Positions 60,354-64,000 of a stretch of DNA of 64,000 nt are shown piece after piece. The position numbers were made by a program, and so were the translations under genes. The DNA lies in NCBI GenBank assembly GCA_025936115.1, contig JAICTZ010000026.1, forward strand, positions 26,982-90,981, read 5' to 3'. Position 1 is the stretch's first letter; every line of letters starts with the position of its first letter. The notes beneath the pieces were generated by a model. It ran no database searches, was not told the DNA's origin, and saw nothing but the letters and a program-made list of their open reading frames with translations. This DNA is from Polyangiaceae bacterium. Its GTDB lineage: Bacteria > Myxococcota_A > Polyangia > Polyangiales > Polyangiaceae.

Positions 60354-60603
60354 GCTCGACGCGCTTTCCGCGCCGGAGCTCCGCCCCGTGCTCGATCACA
60401 TGATCGAAGAGGGTCGCCGCGACATCACGGTCGATCTCTCGGATCTCCGCCTGATCGACAGCTCGGGCGTGGGCGCGCTCGTCGGCCTCTACAAGCGCGT
60501 GCGCGCGGCCGGTGGCGCCGTGCGCTTCGTCGGCGTGACGGCCCAGCCGCTCGTGATCTTCAAGATGCTGCGCCTCGACATGGTGTTCGGGCTGCCCGCC
60601 TGA
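60298..60603 (+). CDS. STAS-domain anti-sigma factor antagonist
   Basis: A 101-residue STAS protein of the SpoIIAA/RsbV type. The phosphorylation site is in LIDSSGVGALV, with S55 as the probable target of an RsbW-like kinase. AAGGA lies five bases before the ATG. Unphosphorylated antagonist would bind the kinase at 37715 and free its target; the phosphatase at 46274 would reset it. It overlaps the epimerase gene by 56 bases, so its synthesis is tied to that of the biosynthetic enzymes. Confidence 0.92.
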   Translation: MTYSRTDINKSTIFRIRGELDALSAPELRPVLDHMIEEGRRDITVDLSDLRLIDSSGVGALVGLYKRVRAAGGAVRFVGVTAQPLVIFKMLRLDMVFGLPA

Positions 60604-60615
60604 ACGACAGAACCA

Positions 60616-60634
60616 CGGCGCGCGGGCCGCGCCG
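60616..60634 (+). terminator. Small hairpin after STAS gene
   Basis: A seven-bp stem, CGGCGCG (60616-60622) and CGCGCCG (60628-60634), with a five-base loop, just before the larger hairpin. It may help stop or protect the long operon transcript. Confidence 0.45.
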
Positions 60635-60639
60635 ACGGT

Positions 60640-60679
60640 GTTCGTGCGAGCGGGCTCCTCGAGTCCCGCTCGCACGAAC
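60640..60679. terminator. Strong hairpin between STAS and hybrid kinase genes
   Basis: A perfect 15-bp stem: GTTCGTGCGAGCGGG (60640-60654) and CCCGCTCGCACGAAC (60665-60679), with a ten-base loop. It separates two convergent genes and is probably a terminator for both. There is no T run on either side. Confidence 0.7.
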
Positions 60680-60690
60680 GGCCGAGGGCC

Positions 60691-63600
60691 TCAGCGATGC
60701 AGCCAGAGCCGCAAGGTCGCGAGCAGCTGCTCGGTATTCACGGGCTTCGCGAGATAATCCGACGCGCCGGCATCGAGGCACTTTTCGCGATCGCCCTTCA
60801 TGGCCTTGGCGGTGAGGGCGACGATCGGCAGCCGCCGGAAATTCGGTTTCTTCCTGATCAGCTGGATCGTTTGATAGCCGTCCATTTCCGGCATCATGAT
60901 GTCCATCAGTACGACCGCGATGTCCTCCGTCTTTTCGAGCGACGCGATGGCTTCGTGGCCGGTCTGGGCCGTGATGACCTTCATCCCGTGACGCTCGAGC
61001 ACGCTGCCGAGCGCGAAGATGTTGCGCACGTCGTCGTCGACGACGAGCACTTTCCTACCCCGCAGATCTTCGTCGGATTGGTGGAGTCGCTCGAGCATGC
61101 CTTGCTTGTGCGGGGGCAAATCGGCGATGACGCGATGCAGGAAGAGCGCTGTCTCATCGAGCAGGCGTTCCGGCGACTCGACGCCCTTGATCACGACCTT
61201 GCGCGCGAGCTCCCGCAGCTGTCCCGCGTGTTCGGGCGTGAGCTCGCGCCCCGTGAATACGACCACCGGCAGATCGGGCAGGTGTTCGTCGTCGCGAATG
61301 CGATTGAGCACGTCGAAGCCCGAGATGTCCGGCAGCCGCAGGTCGAGCACCACGCAATCGATCTGCTGCTCCTTCAGGATGGCGAGCGCTTCCTCGCCTG
61401 TCGTGGCCGTCACGATCTCGATGTCGTCGTGTCCCAAAAGCTCGCGGATGCTGAGCTGCTCGGCGGGACTGTCCTCGACGACGAGCAGGCGCCGGCGGCG
61501 CGGCATCGAGTATTCCTTGATGCGCGACAGCGCCTGTTCGAGGCCCTCGGTGGTGGCGGGTTTGGTGATGAACGAGAAGGCGCCGCGCGAGAGGCCCTCC
61601 TGCCGACTCTCGTCGAGCGAGATGATTTGAACCGGAATGTGGCGCAGGTTCGGATCGCGCTTCAAGTGGCTCAGCACCGTCCAGCCGAGCATGTCGGGCA
61701 AGAACACGTCGAGCGAAACCGCGTTCGGCCGGTAGTCGCGCGCGAGCTCGAGCGCATCGGCGCCGCGCTGGGCGACGAGCACCTTGAAGCCCTTGTCGCG
61801 GGCCAGATCGGCTAGTACGCGCGCGTAATGGGGATCGTCCTCGATGATGAGCAGCGTCGGATCGCCCGGGTGAATGTCGCCGCGATCGTCGGGGATTTCT
61901 TCGGGCGTCGCGTCCGCGACGCGAACGGACGACGAGACCACGGCGGGCACCTCGAACTCCGAGCGCAGCGCGTCCTGACCGGCGCCTCCGTTGCCCGCGG
62001 GGGCCGCCGGATTCGACCCGCTGCGCGCGGTATTCGCGGTCACGTACGCCGGACCCACGTATTTCAGCGGCAGGTACAGCGTGAAGGTACTGCCCGCGCC
62101 GGGCGCGCTCCGGAGCTGGAGCTCGCCGCCGAGCAGGTGCGACAGTTCGCGGCTGATGGCGAGCCCGAGGCCCGTGCCGCCGTACTTGCGGCTCGTGCCG
62201 GCGTCGGCCTGCTGGAATGCCTCGAAAATGATGCGCTGCTTTTCGGGTGCGATGCCGATGCCGGTGTCGGAGACCTCGAACGCCAGCACCGTCGGCGCTT
62301 GTGACAGCACCGGATGCTCGTGCGTCCAGCCGGCGGTTGCCACGTGGACGTTCAGCCGCACGCCGCCGTGGTCGGTGAACTTGAAAGCGTTCGAAAGCAG
62401 GTTCTTGAGCACCTGCTGCAGCCGCTTTTGGTCGGTGTTGAACGTGCGACCGAGCTTGGCGTCGAGCTGCACGTCGAAGGTCAGCTTGCGCGTCTCGGCG
62501 TCGTGCCGGAAAGGCCGGGCCACCGAGTCGAGCAGCGTCTGGAACGACAGCTCGGCCGGCTCGACCGTCACGGTGCCGGACTCGATCTTCGAGAGATCGA
62601 GGATGTCGGTGATCAGGTTCAAGAGGTCGGAGCCGGCGCTGTGAATCGTGCGCGCGAACTCGACCTGCTTGGGCGACAGGTTTTGCTCGGGATTTTCGGC
62701 GAGCTGCTGGCCCAAAATCAAAATGCTGTTCAGCGGAGTCCGAAGCTCGTGTGACATGTTCGCGAGGAACTCGGACTTGTATTTCGACGTGAGCGCAAGC
62801 TCCCTCGCCTTGTCCTCGAGCGCGCGACGCGCCTGCTCGATCTGCTGGTTCTTGCGCTCGACTTCGGCGTTCTGCTCGGCGAGCTGCTGCGCCTTTTGGC
62901 CGAGCTGCTCGTTCGTCGCCTGCAGCTCGCGCTGCTGCGTCTGGAGCTCGGCGGCGAGCCGCTGCGACTGGTCGAGCAGGGACTCGGTCTGCATCGTGGC
63001 CTCGATGCCGTTCAAGACGATGCCGATGCTGCTCGTGAGCTGATCGAGAAACGCGAGGTGGGACGCCGTGTAGCGGTTGAGCGACGCGAGCTCGATCACG
63101 GCTTTGATTTGCCCCTCGTGCACGACGGGCAGCACGATCACGCTGCGCGGCAGCGCCTCGTACAGCACGGAACCGACGCGCGTCGAGTCGGCGGGCGGAT
63201 CGTTGATAACGATGCGCCGGCGCTCGATCGCGCACTGACCGACGAGCCCCTCACCGAACTTGATGATCTCGCGATGGCCGCTCTTGCCGTCGTCCGCGTA
63301 GGCGCTGAGGAGCCGCAGGTGCCCGCTGCCTTCGTGGGTCTGCTCGTTCGTGCTCTGGTAAATGACGCCCTGATGCGCGCCGACGAGCGGGGCGAGCTCC
63401 GAGAGCAGCATCTGCCCCACGCGGGCGAGATCGCGCTGGCCCTGCAGCATGCTCGTGAAGCGCGCGAGGTTCGTCTTGAGCCAGTCCTGCTCGCTGTTGC
63501 GATCGGTCGTGAGCCGAAGGTTGTCAATCATCGTGTTGATGTTGTCCTTCAGCTCGACGAGCTCGCCGCTTGCCTCGACCTGAATCGAGCGCGCGAGGTC

Positions 63601-64000
63601 GCCCTTCGTCACCGCCGTCGCGACCTCGGCGATCGCGCGCACCTGCGTCGTCAAGTTCGCGGCGAGCAGGTTCACGTTGGCCGTGAGGTCCTTCCAAGTG
63701 CCGGCCGCGCCGGGCACGTCGGCCTGGCCGCCCAAGCGCCCTTCCACGCCGACTTCGCGCGCGACGGTGCTCACCTGCTCGGCGAACGTCGCGAGCGTGC
63801 TCGTCATGTTGTTGATGGTGTCGGCGAGAGCCGCGACTTCACCTTTGGATTGCACGGTGAACGTCTGCTTCAAGTCGCCGTTCGCGACCGCGGTCACCAC
63901 CTTCGCGATGCCGCGCACCTGTTCGGTCAGGTTCGCCGCCATCACGTTCACGGTGTCCGTCAGGTCCTTCCACGTGCCGCCGACGCCGGGCACTTCCGCC
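60691..64000 (-). CDS. Tandem-HAMP hybrid histidine kinase with three receivers, 5' end cut
   Basis: The frame is open to the window edge, so the N-terminus is missing. At least two HAMP units with the repeated PG-x-x-GTWKDLT linker are visible, then a GAF domain, a coiled coil rich in Gln, HisKA (FLANMSHELRTPLNSI), HATPase (DTGIGI, GTGLGL) and three receivers (LDVFLPDM, LDLRLPDI, MDIMMPEMDG). The plan is that of group III (Nik1-like) hybrid kinases. The second receiver reads VIKGVE instead of a KP motif. It faces the STAS gene. A link to the partner-switching module is suggested by location only. Confidence 0.93.
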   Translation of the reverse strand, partial: AEVPGVGGTWKDLTDTVNVMAANLTEQVRGIAKVVTAVANGDLKQTFTVQSKGEVAALADTINNMTSTLATFAEQVSTVAREVGVEGRLGGQADVPGAAGTWKDLTANVNLLAANLTTQVRAIAEVATAVTKGDLARSIQVEASGELVELKDNINTMIDNLRLTTDRNSEQDWLKTNLARFTSMLQGQRDLARVGQMLLSELAPLVGAHQGVIYQSTNEQTHEGSGHLRLLSAYADDGKSGHREIIKFGEGLVGQCAIERRRIVINDPPADSTRVGSVLYEALPRSVIVLPVVHEGQIKAVIELASLNRYTASHLAFLDQLTSSIGIVLNGIEATMQTESLLDQSQRLAAELQTQQRELQATNEQLGQKAQQLAEQNAEVERKNQQIEQARRALEDKARELALTSKYKSEFLANMSHELRTPLNSILILGQQLAENPEQNLSPKQVEFARTIHSAGSDLLNLITDILDLSKIESGTVTVEPAELSFQTLLDSVARPFRHDAETRKLTFDVQLDAKLGRTFNTDQKRLQQVLKNLLSNAFKFTDHGGVRLNVHVATAGWTHEHPVLSQAPTVLAFEVSDTGIGIAPEKQRIIFEAFQQADAGTSRKYGGTGLGLAISRELSHLLGGELQLRSAPGAGSTFTLYLPLKYVGPAYVTANTARSGSNPAAPAGNGGAGQDALRSEFEVPAVVSSSVRVADATPEEIPDDRGDIHPGDPTLLIIEDDPHYARVLADLARDKGFKVLVAQRGADALELARDYRPNAVSLDVFLPDMLGWTVLSHLKRDPNLRHIPVQIISLDESRQEGLSRGAFSFITKPATTEGLEQALSRIKEYSMPRRRRLLVVEDSPAEQLSIRELLGHDDIEIVTATTGEEALAILKEQQIDCVVLDLRLPDISGFDVLNRIRDDEHLPDLPVVVFTGRELTPEHAGQLRELARKVVIKGVESPERLLDETALFLHRVIADLPPHKQGMLERLHQSDEDLRGRKVLVVDDDVRNIFALGSVLERHGMKVITAQTGHEAIASLEKTEDIAVVLMDIMMPEMDGYQTIQLIRKKPNFRRLPIVALTAKAMKGDREKCLDAGASDYLAKPVNTEQLLATLRLWLHR

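Noticed and set aside
61154..63235. 693-codon minus-strand frame within the hybrid kinase
   Set aside because: Arg-rich alternate frame of the kinase; no domains.

Overview
The window is a GC-rich bacterial chromosome segment from a Myxococcota-type genome, most likely a Polyangia-class myxobacterium (inference). The supports are: a C-terminal MYXO-CTERM-like sorting tail on a secreted enzyme (25036-27633); a serine/threonine kinase; three long hybrid histidine kinases; many Ala/Pro-rich lipoproteins; frequent GTG and TTG starts; and a split Wza/Wzx/Wzy polysaccharide locus. No rRNA, tRNA, CRISPR array, insertion sequence or phage gene was seen.

Region 1 (1-9.9 kb) is mostly housekeeping: the tail of a CPBP membrane protease, yebC, bacterioferritin and divergent bfd around a candidate Fur box, an ammonium transporter, a membrane Ser/Thr kinase, an SDR oxidoreductase, a metallophosphoesterase, a GH5 glycosidase lipoprotein and a carbohydrate-binding-like lipoprotein. 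Region 2 (10-20 kb) is regulatory: two hybrid histidine kinases (the second translationally coupled to a REC-EAL c-di-GMP phosphodiesterase), a CHAD protein, a DUF4142 lipoprotein and a zinc metallopeptidase. Region 3 (19.8-31 kb) holds an encapsulin operon (encapsulated ferritin, shell, single REC protein), an AsmA-like protein, a PaaK/CapK-like ligase, a MYXO-CTERM heparinase-like enzyme, a beta-propeller protein and glmS. A collagen-like lipoprotein with about 89 Gly-X-Y triplets follows at 31.4 kb.

Region 4 (32.8-60.6 kb) is a large Wzx/Wzy-type exopolysaccharide locus. It contains five glycosyltransferases, a phosphoglycosyl transferase (chain initiation), Wzx, Wzy, a short Wza, two chain-length proteins, a separate BY-kinase, an outer-membrane barrel, a NodB deacetylase, a second deacetylase-like protein, a DUF4091 protein, a heparinase-like enzyme and a second PaaK/CapK-like ligase. 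A UDP-HexNAc dehydrogenase plus 4-epimerase pair of the TviB/TviC type predicts a polymer containing GalNAcA, and glmS nearby could feed amino sugar supply. A NikR-type regulator with a His-rich tail sits among the glycosyltransferases.

The most unusual point is that all three parts of a partner-switching regulator are dispersed inside this locus: an RsbW-type kinase (37.7 kb), a SpoIIE-type phosphatase with a substituted metal-site residue (46.3 kb) and a STAS antagonist (60.3 kb). No sigma factor is present. A hybrid kinase with tandem HAMP domains and three receivers (60.7 kb to window end) faces the STAS gene. I infer that partner switching controls this polysaccharide.
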